Shown: one piece after another, positions 8,987 through 18,185 of the stretch | Numbering within the stretch: position 1 is the first letter of the stretch | Layout of the letters: the number at the start of each line of letters is the position of its first letter | NCBI GenBank assembly: GCA_016874755.1 | Contig: VGTH01000012.1 | Span: forward strand, 54,091 to 118,090 | Origin: Deltaproteobacteria bacterium | GTDB lineage: Bacteria; Desulfobacterota; Binatia; UBA9968 | Reading direction: 5' to 3' | DNA: 64,000 nt | Translations under genes and position numbers: made by a program | Notes under the pieces: model-generated | Seen by the model: only the letters and a program-made list of their open reading frames with translations | What the model was told of the DNA's origin: nothing | Databases searched by the model: none

Positions 8987-9622
8987 TTAGACTTTGTACA
9001 CCAGCATCAAGCCGTCGCGCACGGGCAATAAGACATTCTCCACCCGCGCATCGTCGCGAATCTTTTTATTCAGTGCATTGACTTCAGCCACCCCCGGATC
9101 TCTGGGGTCGAGGACCTTGCCGCTTTGGACCATGTTGTCGATGACGATCAAGCCGCGCGGCCGCACCAAGTCGACACAGGCATCGTAGTAGGCGCCGTAG
9201 TTCTCGCGATCGGCGTTAATGTGGCAGATGTCGAAAGGCCCGGTGACAACCTTGAGGAAGGTGAGCGCCGGCAGCAGTTTCAGTTGAATCTTCTCGCCGT
9301 GCTGGGTTTCGGCGAAATAGTGCTTGGCAAAGTCGGTGGTCTCGCGATTGGTATCGCAGGCGATCACCGTGCCGCCGCGCGGCAGCGCTTCGGCAAATGC
9401 CAGCGCGCTGAAACCCGTGAACAGCCCGAGCTGCATGATGCGCCGCGCGCCGGTCATTAGCACGAGCATCTTGAGAAACTCGGCTTCCAAGGCCCAGCCC
9501 ATCATCTTCGTGCTGTGCCCCATATTGAAGGTTTCAAGCCAGAGTTTTTCCAAGGAGCTTGAGAGTGGCTTGCTGTAACGCTCAACGTAGTCTTCGATGC
9601 CTAAAGGTCGGAGCTCGATCAT
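8987..9622 (-). CDS. Class I SAM-dependent O-methyltransferase (caffeoyl-CoA OMT-like)
   Basis: A 211-residue methyltransferase. Motif I is seen in QLGLFTGFSALAF, then an acidic ribose-binding segment (IACDTN). INADRENYGAYYD and VIDNMVQSG match the caffeoyl-CoA/catechol O-methyltransferase pattern, in which acidic residues bind a divalent metal. The usual histidine of these loops (DADK or DHD) is replaced here by NADRE. Substrate unknown. An AGGAAGAGG ribosome-binding site precedes the ATG. It is a single gene convergent with the pseudouridine synthase. Confidence 0.82.
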   Translation of the reverse strand: MIELRPLGIEDYVERYSKPLSSSLEKLWLETFNMGHSTKMMGWALEAEFLKMLVLMTGARRIMQLGLFTGFSALAFAEALPRGGTVIACDTNRETTDFAKHYFAETQHGEKIQLKLLPALTFLKVVTGPFDICHINADRENYGAYYDACVDLVRPRGLIVIDNMVQSGKVLDPRDPGVAEVNALNKKIRDDARVENVLLPVRDGLMLVYKV

Positions 9623-9722
9623 TGCCTCTTCCTACACCAATTACCGCGCAAGGGTTGCAAGCATCCGTTTTACCGAAACATTCGTTTCCGATTTTTTCCC
9701 GTTGCCAATTTTTCGGTCCTGC

Positions 9723-10472
9723 CTACGGTCCCATCAAGCGCTGTCCGCCGTCCACCGGCAGGATGGCGGCAGTGACGAACGAGGCCTCATCCGATGCCAG
9801 ATAAACCGCGGCGTACGCAACATCCTCCGGCTCGCCGATGCGGCCCAGCGGCACGCGGGTTTTGTAGCGCGCCAGCTTCTCCGGCGTCGACGTATCCACC
9901 ATCGGCGTGCGCGTCGGGCCGGGACAGATGCAGTTCACTCTAATCTTGTCCTTGGCGTGGTCGCCGGCCATCGCTTCAGTCAATCGCACCAAGCCCCCTT
10001 TTGATGCACAGTAGGCGGCGCGCCCCGCCTGGCCAAGCATGCCCGAGCGCGCCGCGATATGGAGGATCACCCCGCCGCCACGCTGCTGCATATACGGAAT
10101 GGCGATGCGCGAGGTGACAAACGCGCCTTTCAAATTGGCATCGAGGGTTCGGTCCCAATCGTCTTCGGTAATGTCGGTGATGCTGCCGTTGGTGCGCACG
10201 CCGGCGCTGTTGACGAGAATGTCTAGACCGCCAAATCGCTGCGCGGTTTCGTCGATAAACGATTGCATTTGTTTGTAATTGCCCACGTTGCCAGCCCGGA
10301 AGAAGGCTTTGCCGCCGGCGCGTTCGATCAGCGCCACGGTTTCCAGCCCCTTCGATTCGGTCGTCGAAGTGCCACCTACGGCGGCGCCCTCTTTGGCAAA
10401 CATCAGCGCGATCGCCTGACCCAGACCTGAACCAAAACCGGTGACGAAAGCGACTTTGCCTTTGAGTTTCAT
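9723..10472 (-). CDS. Short-chain dehydrogenase/reductase (SDR, FabG-like)
   Basis: A classical SDR of 249 residues: cofactor motif TGFGSGLGQ near the N-terminus, NSAGV in place of the common NNAG, and the catalytic Tyr-Lys pair in YCASK. CPGPTRTPM and a C-terminal LPVDGGQR are also standard. The ATG at 10472 has GGAGG about 9 bases upstream, and a longer in-frame start at 10517 looks spurious. Substrate unknown. It is divergent from the CobW gene and has no operon partner. Confidence 0.9.
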   Translation of the reverse strand: MKLKGKVAFVTGFGSGLGQAIALMFAKEGAAVGGTSTTESKGLETVALIERAGGKAFFRAGNVGNYKQMQSFIDETAQRFGGLDILVNSAGVRTNGSITDITEDDWDRTLDANLKGAFVTSRIAIPYMQQRGGGVILHIAARSGMLGQAGRAAYCASKGGLVRLTEAMAGDHAKDKIRVNCICPGPTRTPMVDTSTPEKLARYKTRVPLGRIGEPEDVAYAAVYLASDEASFVTAAILPVDGGQRLMGP

Positions 10473-10574
10473 GCCGCCGAACCTCCGTTGGAAGACCTTG
10501 ATATACAATCGTATCAAAGTTGACTCAACCGAAAGGCGTTGTTATTTTTTCGGCAACTAGGAGAAAAACATTCT

Positions 10575-11825
10575 ATGGCTGAAGACCAACGTGTACCTGT
10601 AACCGTGCTGACCGGGTTTCTTGGCGCCGGCAAGACAACTCTGCTCAACCGCATCCTCACGGCTGACCACGGGCGGCGCGTCGCCGTGATCGTCAACGAG
10701 TTTGGCGAGGTCGGCATCGACCACCATCTTTTGATTTCTTCTGATCAGGAAGTCGTCGAAATGAGCAACGGCTGCATCTGCTGCAGCGTGCGCGGCGATT
10801 TACTGAAAAGCCTCTTTCAGCTCTTGGAGCACCGGGAGAAGTTCGACACGCTGATGATCGAAACCACCGGTCTCGCCGACCCGGCGCCGGTGGTGCAAAG
10901 CTTTTTTGTCGACGACCAGATCAAGAGCGAATATGCGCTCAACGGCGTCGTCACGGTGGTGGACGCCAAGCATATTTTTCAGCAGCTCGGCACCAACCCT
11001 GAGGCCAAGGAACAGATCGCCTTCGCCGACATGGTGCTGCTCAACAAGATCGATCTCATCAACCCCGAAGATCTGCCGGAATTAGAATTCAAACTGCGCA
11101 ACTTAAACGGCGCGGCGCGCGTCTGCCAGACGCGCAATTCCGACATCGACATCAACTTGGTGCTCGATCTGCGCGCCCTGGACCTGGAGATCAAAGCCGC
11201 CAAGCACGACCACCATCACGCCCACACCGAAGACATCGAAACCGTCGCCATCGAGGTGCCGGGCGATTTAGACGGCGTCAAAATCAGCCAATGGTTCCGC
11301 GAGCTGCTCGCCGAATTCGGCGAGCGCATCATGCGCATGAAGGGCATTTTGAATCTGCGCAAAGACCCCGATCAGTTCGTTTTCCAAGGCGTGCATTTGC
11401 TTTTTGAAGGCCGCCCAGGGAGAGCGTGGGCCGAAACCGAAGACCGCGTGAACCGCCTGGTCTTCATCGGCCGCGACCTCGACAAAGAAAAAATCACCAA
11501 GGGTTTCATGGATTGCATCACCAACGACGGCGAATACGCCTCGGCGGACGACGTCGACCCATACGGCAAGAAACAAGATGTCTCGAAGTTTACCCTCGAT
11601 CAGATTCGCTATTGGGTGCAGACGATCCTCACCTTCCCACCCGACGCCCCCATCGTCGTCAAAGAAGTCCCCTGCGTGAAGGCCGGCTGCCCGCCGGTGG
11701 AAACCGCGCTGATGGTGTTTCTGAAAAACGAGCCGCCCAAGACTTTCAAAATCCTGGCGCGCATCAACGACGTGACTTTCGATCATGTTTATAACTTGAT
11801 CGAAAATCCGCTGCCGTGCTGTTAG
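10575..11825 (+). CDS. CobW/COG0523-family P-loop GTPase (metal chaperone-like)
   Basis: Members of this family deliver metals to target proteins. Visible are the P-loop GFLGAGKT (14-21), the metal-binding CxCC motif CICC (67-70), ETTGLADPAPV, LLNKIDLI and the CobW C-terminal domain. A histidine-rich segment (KHDHHHAH) lies between the GTPase and C-terminal domains. About 90 more residues follow, with PCVKAGCPP and a terminal Cys-Cys, which the usual family architecture does not explain. GGAG precedes the ATG at 10575. The metal is not determinable, and no obvious client gene or Zur box is nearby. Confidence 0.88.
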   Translation: MAEDQRVPVTVLTGFLGAGKTTLLNRILTADHGRRVAVIVNEFGEVGIDHHLLISSDQEVVEMSNGCICCSVRGDLLKSLFQLLEHREKFDTLMIETTGLADPAPVVQSFFVDDQIKSEYALNGVVTVVDAKHIFQQLGTNPEAKEQIAFADMVLLNKIDLINPEDLPELEFKLRNLNGAARVCQTRNSDIDINLVLDLRALDLEIKAAKHDHHHAHTEDIETVAIEVPGDLDGVKISQWFRELLAEFGERIMRMKGILNLRKDPDQFVFQGVHLLFEGRPGRAWAETEDRVNRLVFIGRDLDKEKITKGFMDCITNDGEYASADDVDPYGKKQDVSKFTLDQIRYWVQTILTFPPDAPIVVKEVPCVKAGCPPVETALMVFLKNEPPKTFKILARINDVTFDHVYNLIENPLPCC

Positions 11826-12013
11826 TCAATAAACGCCGACGGCGGTGGCGCTAACAATCCCGCGGGATCTAACGCGTGTCCAGTGCTTTTCAAATATGCG
11901 CTCATCGCGTTCTCTGCGTCCTTGTTGTGCCAACGATCCAAATTTGGTCGTTTTCCGGCACGTGTTCGTACCCAAAGCGTTTCCGGCCTCCAGACGGGGT
12001 CCGAGTTGGCCAA
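11822..12013 (-). pseudogene. Short reading frame, possible remnant of an FAD-linked oxidase C-terminus
   Basis: A 63-residue minus-strand frame ends ALDPAGLLAPP plus a short tail. That ending resembles the last residues of FAD-linked (vanillyl-alcohol oxidase type) oxidases, often ALDP.GIL.PG. There is no ribosome-binding site and no upstream domain, so it is either a decayed remnant or a chance frame. It overlaps the cobW stop by 4 bases on the opposite strand. Confidence 0.22.
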
Positions 12014-12218
12014 TGTGACAAACTATAGTTCAACTCCTCCACCGTGCGTACCCCTGCGACTTAGTCAACTAAATCACGTCCGTCCCGGATCGGTGCCCCG
12101 GATTTGCGCCCCGGCGTCGGACAGTGAGCCTCCGTTCGGCGAATTCCCGGGCTGCACGACAAACGCAAGCTTCGCCGCGGCACCTCGATTGTGGTTTGCG
12201 CGTTGTGAAGTTGAACGA
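12014..12218. other. Gene-poor gap between the cobW-type gene and the Uma2 gene
   Basis: Together with the doubtful frame before it, about 390 bases here lack a convincing gene. I see no strong hairpin, tRNA or repeat. Confidence 0.5.
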
Positions 12219-12779
12219 CTAGCCGAGAATCTTCTCGACGGCGACAACCAGACCGGGCACGCTGCTGGATGCTATCGTGTCGCTGCGGCGAAATTTTTCG
12301 ATTTTGCGATAAACCCCGTCAACGGGATCAGTATGCTTTTCGATGCATTCGGCGGGAAGATCGGCCAGCCATGCTTCGGCAATGCCGGCACGGGCGTAAG
12401 CAGGAAATTTTGTTTCGCGGTCATACGTAACAGTTGTGTCGGCTACTTCAACGACTAGCAGGACATCCGCAACCTTCGACAACTCGCTTGCATAAAAATC
12501 GTCACGCGGTTGGAGAACGGCGATGTCAGGCTGCGGTTCCGAGAAATCATTGAGCAAAATTGGATTTTGGCCGCTGACAATCGCCCGATCACCGAGCTGG
12601 CGGTCAAACTCTCTGTGCGTACGATTTACTACCGCGACATGAAGGCTACCTATGGGGCTCATTTTCAGGATTTCACCTTCGATCAATTCAACGCGATCAT
12701 CCTCGGAAAAAATTCCCGCCGCGCCCATGCGGTGGTATTCCTCTACAGAAAAACATCGGCGTGCGGGTTGAACTGACAT
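12219..12779 (-). CDS. Uma2-family putative endonuclease (DUF820)
   Basis: A 186-residue single-domain protein of the Uma2 group of restriction-like (PD-(D/E)xK) folds. FSVEEYHRM and RVELIEGEI are typical N-terminal signatures. QPDIAVLQP supplies the catalytic Asp, LVVEVADTT the Glu, and RETKFPAYARAGI a conserved basic segment. Biological role unknown; the family is often found as scattered copies in accessory DNA. It is flanked by unrelated genes, with no partner. Confidence 0.85.
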   Translation of the reverse strand: MSVQPARRCFSVEEYHRMGAAGIFSEDDRVELIEGEILKMSPIGSLHVAVVNRTHREFDRQLGDRAIVSGQNPILLNDFSEPQPDIAVLQPRDDFYASELSKVADVLLVVEVADTTVTYDRETKFPAYARAGIAEAWLADLPAECIEKHTDPVDGVYRKIEKFRRSDTIASSSVPGLVVAVEKILG

Positions 12780-12844
12780 GGCTAAACCTTAAACCTCATC
12801 GCTTTGTCAATTATACGCAACGCTGTATCAAAAAACTACCCGTC

Positions 12845-13900
12845 TCAGCGCGCCGGTAGCGGCCCGGCACCGACGAGCTTCTTAAACAATTCGACCACCT
12901 CGGGCTCACGCGGAATCGCCTTGATCGCCTTCTCGTGGTTCTCCGGCAAGAGCGGCGTCGGGTCGTCGCCAGTTAATTTCTTGTACTCGCGGAAGAACTC
13001 CTTGTCTTGAAAGGTTTTGCGGAAAGCCGCCTGAATGATTTCAATGCGGTCTTTCGGAACGCCTGGCGGCAGTACGAAGGGCGTGCCGGCGATGCGGAAC
13101 GAACGCGACATGTTAATCACTTTCCGATCCAGGTCGGTTTTAGCGAAGGTATCCAGCTCTTGGAGTTTAGGGAAGTCTGGATTCTTGTCGCCCTTGGGCA
13201 CTTCGATGATCGCATGAAAATCCACCGGCGAATTGGCGCCAAGCCAATCGCGGTTGGCCTGCACGATCGAATCGACGCCGGTGGCGCGGGCGTCGATCTC
13301 GCCGCGCAGCAGCGCCGGGTCCATTTCGGCACCGCTGTAGGAGGCAATGAAGCGCGGTTCTCTCAAACCGAGTATGTAGGCAAACAAGCGCCCTTCGTTG
13401 TAAGTGACAAACCCCACCGACTGGGCGCCGATGCGCACGCCGGTGGCGGCCTGCAATTTTGCGACGGTGTTTAAGCCGGCCTCTTTGCGCGTGAGAAAAA
13501 CTGCGTGGTAGGTGCTGTAGGGCGAGCCCAGGTAGGAAAACTTGTCGATGTCATACTGCACGCCGGAATCGCCCAGGATGGCGCTCGAAATCGTGCCGAT
13601 ACTCGGGTTGCCGATAACAGTAGCATCGGCGCGCGCCACTTTGAAAAGATGATTGGCCGCTTTGCGCCCACCGGCACCGGGCATGTATTCCATAATAATA
13701 GTCGGATTGCCGGGAATGTACTTTTGCAGAAACGGCACCAACGACTTGGTGCGAAGATCGCCGGTGCCGCCAGGCTCGCGGCCCTGAATCAGAGTAATAG
13801 TCTTACCCTGAAAAAATGACTGCTGCGCTTGAGCAGAAGCGAATCCCAAGCAAGTCAGAAGTATCGTTGCCAACGTTGACTCTATGACCTGCAGTTTCAT
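12845..13900 (-). CDS. Tripartite-tricarboxylate-type (Bug/TctC) solute-binding protein
   Basis: A periplasmic binding protein of about 351 residues with an N-terminal signal peptide ending near ASAQA. FFQGKTITLIQG and GNPTIIMEYMPGAGG resemble the Bug fold, and the later TPFVLPPGVPKDR is typical. These proteins bind carboxylates for TctAB-type or other transporters, but no TctA/TctB gene is nearby, so it may be an orphan. Start: ATG at 13900 has AGAGGG six bases upstream, while ATG at 13906 would overlap that site. Confidence 0.85.
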   Translation of the reverse strand: MKLQVIESTLATILLTCLGFASAQAQQSFFQGKTITLIQGREPGGTGDLRTKSLVPFLQKYIPGNPTIIMEYMPGAGGRKAANHLFKVARADATVIGNPSIGTISSAILGDSGVQYDIDKFSYLGSPYSTYHAVFLTRKEAGLNTVAKLQAATGVRIGAQSVGFVTYNEGRLFAYILGLREPRFIASYSGAEMDPALLRGEIDARATGVDSIVQANRDWLGANSPVDFHAIIEVPKGDKNPDFPKLQELDTFAKTDLDRKVINMSRSFRIAGTPFVLPPGVPKDRIEIIQAAFRKTFQDKEFFREYKKLTGDDPTPLLPENHEKAIKAIPREPEVVELFKKLVGAGPLPAR

Positions 13901-13914
13901 ATTCATCCCTCTTA

Positions 13915-13946
13915 CCTTTGCGTCCTTTGCGCCTTTGCGCGAGGCA
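13915..13946. repeat. Reiterated TTTGCGC words upstream of the Bug-type gene
   Basis: CCTTTGCGTCCTTTGCGCC followed by TTTGCGCGAGG: three near-tandem 8-9 base words. Similar words occur at 21029-21049 and 25550-25581. Confidence 0.5.
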
Positions 13947-13955
13947 TATCTTCTA

Positions 13956-15350
13956 CTACTCTACCACCAATTTCCGCACGATCTCATACATCGCGCGCAC
14001 GCCCGACTTCAAACTCTCCACCGACATGCGCTCGTCGATGCCGTGCACCATTCCCTCGTTCACCGAACTCGCGCGATTGGGCAAAAAGCCTAAACAGGGA
14101 ATCGCTTTCTCGCGAAAAAAATGGCAATCGGTAAAGCCGCTACCCATCGACTCGATGACCGGCGTGCCCGGGTCGGTGGCATTGGCATAATCCGTAATGA
14201 CTTTCATCGCTTCCGGGCTATGGGGCGTCTTGGCCGCGTTGCGCGAAAGCATAATTTCGACTTTGATCGAATCGTCGCCAATCACCTTGCGCAAGTCCGC
14301 GATGAACGCCTGCGGGTCTTCGCCGGGCAGCAAGCGCACGTCGATCTCGGCGGCGGCAAATGCCGGTATGACGTTGATCTTGTCCGAGCCCTTGAGGCCG
14401 GTGATCGAAATCGTGTTGCGCACCCGGGCATTGTTCGAGCGATCTTTGACGAACTCAGCTAACACCGCCGGATCTTCCAGCGATTTGCGCAGATCGCGAT
14501 AGCGCTCACGCCACGGTTGCGGCGCGGTTGCCGCGCTGTCGGCATAGAACTTTTGCACCTCGGGCACGACTTTGATCGGCGTCTGATAACTTGCGACGCG
14601 CTGCAGCGCGCCAATCAATCGCAGCACTGCTTGATTGGGCCCCGGCGACGCCGCATGCCCTGGCGCGCCCACCGCCGTTAGCTTCAACCAGAGCGGCACT
14701 TTCTCCGAAACCCCAACGCTGTAAACCCTCGCTGTTCCCTTCTCATCAACGCGAATACTGCCGCCCTCATTCAATACCACACCGACGTTCTTGAAAAGGT
14801 CCGCATGATTCTCGACCAAGAATCCAGCACCGAAAACACCGCCGGCTTCTTCGTCGGCCGTGCCCAGGAGAATCACATCGCCTTTGAGCGCGGTGTTCTG
14901 ACGTTTCAGCCCCACGACGGTCATCAACCCGAGCACACCGCCGCCCTTGTTGTCGATGGCGCCGCGTCCCCAGACCGCGCCGTCTTTGACGACCCCGCTA
15001 AAAGCGGTTTCTTTCCAGAGCCGGCTCTCTGCGGGCACGACGTCCATGTGGTGCATGAGCACCAGGGCCTTCTTCGAACCGTCGCCGGGCAGCCGCGCGT
15101 AAAAATTGGCCCGGCCCGGCGCCGATTCGATCACGCGGTTCTCGATGCCTTCCTTGTCGAAGATGGCTTTGAGAAATTGCGCGGCTTTCATTTCGTTGCC
15201 CGGCGGATTGGTCGTGTCGATCTGCACGTAGCGGCTGAGCAAGCTCACCGCTTCGTCTTCCAGCGCTTTCCAGTTGAGGGTTTCGGCGCTATGCGCTTGA
15301 CCCGTTAACGCTGCCAACAGCAGCGCCGCGCCAGCGAAATACTTTTTCAT
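13956..15350 (-). CDS. Secreted M20-family zinc metallopeptidase
   Basis: A 464-residue exported hydrolase (signal peptide MKKYFAGAAL to about residue 21). Metal ligands of the M20/M25/M40 clan are visible: MHHMDVVP, WGRGAIDNKGG, the ADEEAGG catalytic pair, and a late VHGIDE histidine. An insert between is the dimerisation domain. It probably cleaves dipeptides or N-acyl amino acids in the periplasm. GGAGG lies 4 bases before the ATG, which overlaps the miaA stop (ATGA), an uncommon pairing. Confidence 0.9.
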   Translation of the reverse strand: MKKYFAGAALLLAALTGQAHSAETLNWKALEDEAVSLLSRYVQIDTTNPPGNEMKAAQFLKAIFDKEGIENRVIESAPGRANFYARLPGDGSKKALVLMHHMDVVPAESRLWKETAFSGVVKDGAVWGRGAIDNKGGGVLGLMTVVGLKRQNTALKGDVILLGTADEEAGGVFGAGFLVENHADLFKNVGVVLNEGGSIRVDEKGTARVYSVGVSEKVPLWLKLTAVGAPGHAASPGPNQAVLRLIGALQRVASYQTPIKVVPEVQKFYADSAATAPQPWRERYRDLRKSLEDPAVLAEFVKDRSNNARVRNTISITGLKGSDKINVIPAFAAAEIDVRLLPGEDPQAFIADLRKVIGDDSIKVEIMLSRNAAKTPHSPEAMKVITDYANATDPGTPVIESMGSGFTDCHFFREKAIPCLGFLPNRASSVNEGMVHGIDERMSVESLKSGVRAMYEIVRKLVVE

Positions 15351-16276
15351 GCCGCCTCCTGCTTCGCCAAAAACTTTTGCGCTGCCGTGCGGATCTCCGC
15401 GCGCGCGCCGGGATGAAACCAGCGGACCTCGTTGACGCCGCGAAACCAGGTGAGCTGCCGCTTGGCAAGATGACGCGTATCTTGTTTCATCATCTCTAAG
15501 CCGCTCTCCGGCAACACTTCGCCGCTCAAAATCAAGCCCGCGTGGCGGTAGCCAACGCTTTGCAGCGGCTTAAGATTCAAGACATAGCCGCGCTGCACGA
15601 GGCTCGCAACCTCTTCGACCAGTCCCCGCGCCATCATCTCCCCGCAGCGTTGATTGATCGCTTCGTAAAGCGCCTTGCGGTCGCGGTCCAGACCGATGAG
15701 CAGATAATCGAGAGGGTTCTCGGCAAAAGCATGTTCCTTTTGCCATTCGCTCATGGGCCGTCCGGTCAGCTCAAACACTTCCAGAGCGCGCAGGATCCGT
15801 TGGCGATCGTTGGGATGAATCCACGAAGTCGCGGCGGCGTCGACGGCGGCAAGCCGCTGGTACAGCACCGGGAGCCCCTGCCGGTCGGCTTGCTCCGAAA
15901 GTCGCGCGCGGATTGGCTCATCCCGCGCCGGGCCGACAAACAAACCCTTCGTCAAAGCTTTGATGTAAAGCCCGGTCCCGCCGCAGACGATGACCGAGTG
16001 GCCGCGCTGCTGAATTTGCACAATCGCTGCCATCGCCAGGCTGCGAAAACGCGCCGCGCTGAATTCTTCATCGGGATTGACGACATCGATCAGATGATGG
16101 GAAATCCGCTGGCGCTCGGCCGGCGACGGTTTTGCCGTGCCGATGTCCATGTAGCGGTAGACCTGCTGCGAGTCGGCGTTGACGATCTCGGCGCCTAACA
16201 CGCCAGCTAGATCGAGTGCGACTTCGCTTTTGCCTACTGCTGTGGGACCGACGACGATAATTATTTTTGGCTTCAT
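15347..16276 (-). CDS. miaA: tRNA dimethylallyltransferase
   Basis: Adds the dimethylallyl group to A37 of tRNAs that read UNN codons. The 309-residue protein has the P-loop GPTAVGKS near residue 10, then DSQQVYRYMDIGTAKP and VGGTGLYIKAL-type wording (CGGTGLYIKAL). A late TRHLAKRQLTWFR is the usual signature before the C-terminus. It follows mutL, as in many bacteria, after a 154-bp gap carrying a hairpin repeat, and is coupled to the peptidase gene. Confidence 0.96.
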   Translation of the reverse strand: MKPKIIIVVGPTAVGKSEVALDLAGVLGAEIVNADSQQVYRYMDIGTAKPSPAERQRISHHLIDVVNPDEEFSAARFRSLAMAAIVQIQQRGHSVIVCGGTGLYIKALTKGLFVGPARDEPIRARLSEQADRQGLPVLYQRLAAVDAAATSWIHPNDRQRILRALEVFELTGRPMSEWQKEHAFAENPLDYLLIGLDRDRKALYEAINQRCGEMMARGLVEEVASLVQRGYVLNLKPLQSVGYRHAGLILSGEVLPESGLEMMKQDTRHLAKRQLTWFRGVNEVRWFHPGARAEIRTAAQKFLAKQEAA

Positions 16277-16325
16277 AAAACTATGAAAAGCCTGAACACC
16301 ATAGGCTGACAGCCTGTTCGGAGCC

Positions 16326-16404
16326 CTTCGACTGGGCTCAGGGCGAACGGATCGGAGGTCCGAATGGCTGGGGGAATCATCCGTTCATGCTGAGCTTGTC
16401 GAAG
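16326..16404. repeat. Interspersed inverted repeat between miaA and mutL
   Basis: Left arm 16326-16350 (CTTCGACTGGGCTCAGG...) and right arm 16381-16404 (ending GAGCTTGTCGAAG) pair imperfectly over about 24 bases with a 30-base loop. The CTTCGAC..GCTCAG wording is that of a common dispersed extragenic element. It may form a transcript hairpin between mutL and miaA. Confidence 0.75.
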
Positions 16405-16430
16405 CATTCTTCCGAGTTCTTAGCGGCCTG

Positions 16431-18185
16431 CTAGACTATGCGCTTAAACAGCCGCTCCAGCTGCTCGCTGCTAAACTCGACCAGCACCGGCCGGCCATGC
16501 GGGCATTGAGTGGCAAACTCGATTTTGTCCAGCTCGGCGAGCAGCGCGCGCATCTCGGTCATCTCCAGTTTACGATTCGCTCTGATTACGCTGTGACAGG
16601 CAATTGTCGCCAGGCGATCTTCGAGATGTTGCCGCAACCGGTCCGACGCATCCACCTCCGCCAGCTCGGCAACCATCTGCTTGACCACTTGGGTGTAGTC
16701 GTCCTCTGGCAAGAGCGCAGGCGCGCTCTTGATGGCGTAGGAACCGGGGCCAAAAGGTTCGAGCACAAAACCGTAGCGTTCGAGCAGCGGCAGCTTTTGT
16801 TCCAACAGCATCATTTCACCCCCGGATAGATCCACCAGCTGCGATACCAGTAGGCGCTGTTTATCGATCGATCCGTGCGCGAGTTGAGCGCGTAGCTTCT
16901 CGAACGCGACCCGCTCGTGGGCGGCGTGTTGGTCCACCAAAGTCAGGCCGCGCGCCGAGACGCAGACCAAGTAGCAGCCGAGAATTTGCCCGAGCACGTG
17001 CAACGATGAAAAGAATCCCGACTGGTAGCGTTCCGGGGCTTCAGATGTTGGCTGTGTTGCCAGAGCGACACCGGCTGCCCCATCCGGCAAATCTACTCTG
17101 GGCCGCGCTGGTGGAATGAAATAAGGCAGCGGCGCTTCGCGCACAGCCCCCCAAGAAGCCATTGCAGTTGCCGCATACGGCGCCGGCGCGCGCGCCTCGA
17201 CTTTGAGCGCCTGGCGCACTGCCCCGACCACCGCTTCGTGAATTTCCGACTGCCGGCGAAAGCGCACTTCATACTTTGCCGGATGAACATTCACATCAAC
17301 GTCGGCAAACGGCACGTCGAGAAACAGCACGACGGCGGGGTACTGCCCTTTCATCAGCAATGTGTCATAGCCTTGCAGCACGGCGTGGGTGACGACTTTG
17401 TCGCGCACATAGCGCTGGTTCACGAAGCTAAAAAGATAGCGGGTGTTGGGAAAAGAAGTGGGTGCCGAGCTCAGATAGCCGGAGATCGTCAAATCGCCGC
17501 GCTGCCAGGAAAACGGCTTTAGCCCCCGGGCGACATCGCGCCCCAAAACTTGCTGGAGGCGATCCAGCGGATCTTTAACGGCAACGTAGTCGGCGACGTT
17601 GCGGCCGTCGTGCTGCAGGCGAAAATGCACCAGCGGATGGCCGAGGGCCATACGATTGACCACGTCGCAGATATGGTTCAACTCGGTTGCCGGCGATTTA
17701 AGAAACTTGCGCCGCGCCGGCGTATTGAAAAAAATCTCCCGGATATCAATCGTCGTGCCCTTGGCGGCGGCCGCCGCGTGCACTTCGCTCTTCTTGCCGC
17801 CATCGACGCGCAAGGAGAAACCGGCTTGATTGTGCGGCTCGCGGCTGACGATCTCCATTTTGGCGATGGAGCCGATGCTCGGCAGCGCTTCACCACGAAA
17901 CCCTAAGGTGCCGATGCGAAACAGATCCTCGTCCTTCTTGATCTTGCTGGTGGCGTGGCGTTCGACCGCAAGTGACAGATCCTCCGCGGACATACCGGCA
18001 CCGTTGTCCGTGATCCGAATCGATGCCGTGCCGCTCTTCTCGATGGCGATAAAGACTTCGCTGGCGCCGGCGTCAATGGAGTTCTCGATTAGCTCCTTGA
18101 CGACGGATGCCGGGCGTTCGACCACCTCACCCGCCGCAATGCGGCTCGCCATCACTTCGGAGAGAATTTGAATTTTTGGCGGCAA
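16431..18185 (-). CDS. mutL: DNA mismatch repair protein MutL with endonuclease motif
   Basis: A 584-residue matchmaker linking mismatch recognition to strand removal. N-terminal GHKL ATPase: ELIENSIDAGAS, DNGAGMS, ATSKI, GFRGEAL. The C-terminal domain carries DQHAAHERVAFE (418-429), which fits the DQHA(x)2E(x)4E nuclease motif missing in E. coli. ACHSVIR (about 529) and CPHGRP (561-566) fit the metal site. The start is TTG at 18185 with GGAGG six bases upstream. No mutS or mutH gene is visible here. Confidence 0.96.
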   Translation of the reverse strand: MPPKIQILSEVMASRIAAGEVVERPASVVKELIENSIDAGASEVFIAIEKSGTASIRITDNGAGMSAEDLSLAVERHATSKIKKDEDLFRIGTLGFRGEALPSIGSIAKMEIVSREPHNQAGFSLRVDGGKKSEVHAAAAAKGTTIDIREIFFNTPARRKFLKSPATELNHICDVVNRMALGHPLVHFRLQHDGRNVADYVAVKDPLDRLQQVLGRDVARGLKPFSWQRGDLTISGYLSSAPTSFPNTRYLFSFVNQRYVRDKVVTHAVLQGYDTLLMKGQYPAVVLFLDVPFADVDVNVHPAKYEVRFRRQSEIHEAVVGAVRQALKVEARAPAPYAATAMASWGAVREAPLPYFIPPARPRVDLPDGAAGVALATQPTSEAPERYQSGFFSSLHVLGQILGCYLVCVSARGLTLVDQHAAHERVAFEKLRAQLAHGSIDKQRLLVSQLVDLSGGEMMLLEQKLPLLERYGFVLEPFGPGSYAIKSAPALLPEDDYTQVVKQMVAELAEVDASDRLRQHLEDRLATIACHSVIRANRKLEMTEMRALLAELDKIEFATQCPHGRPVLVEFSSEQLERLFKRIV

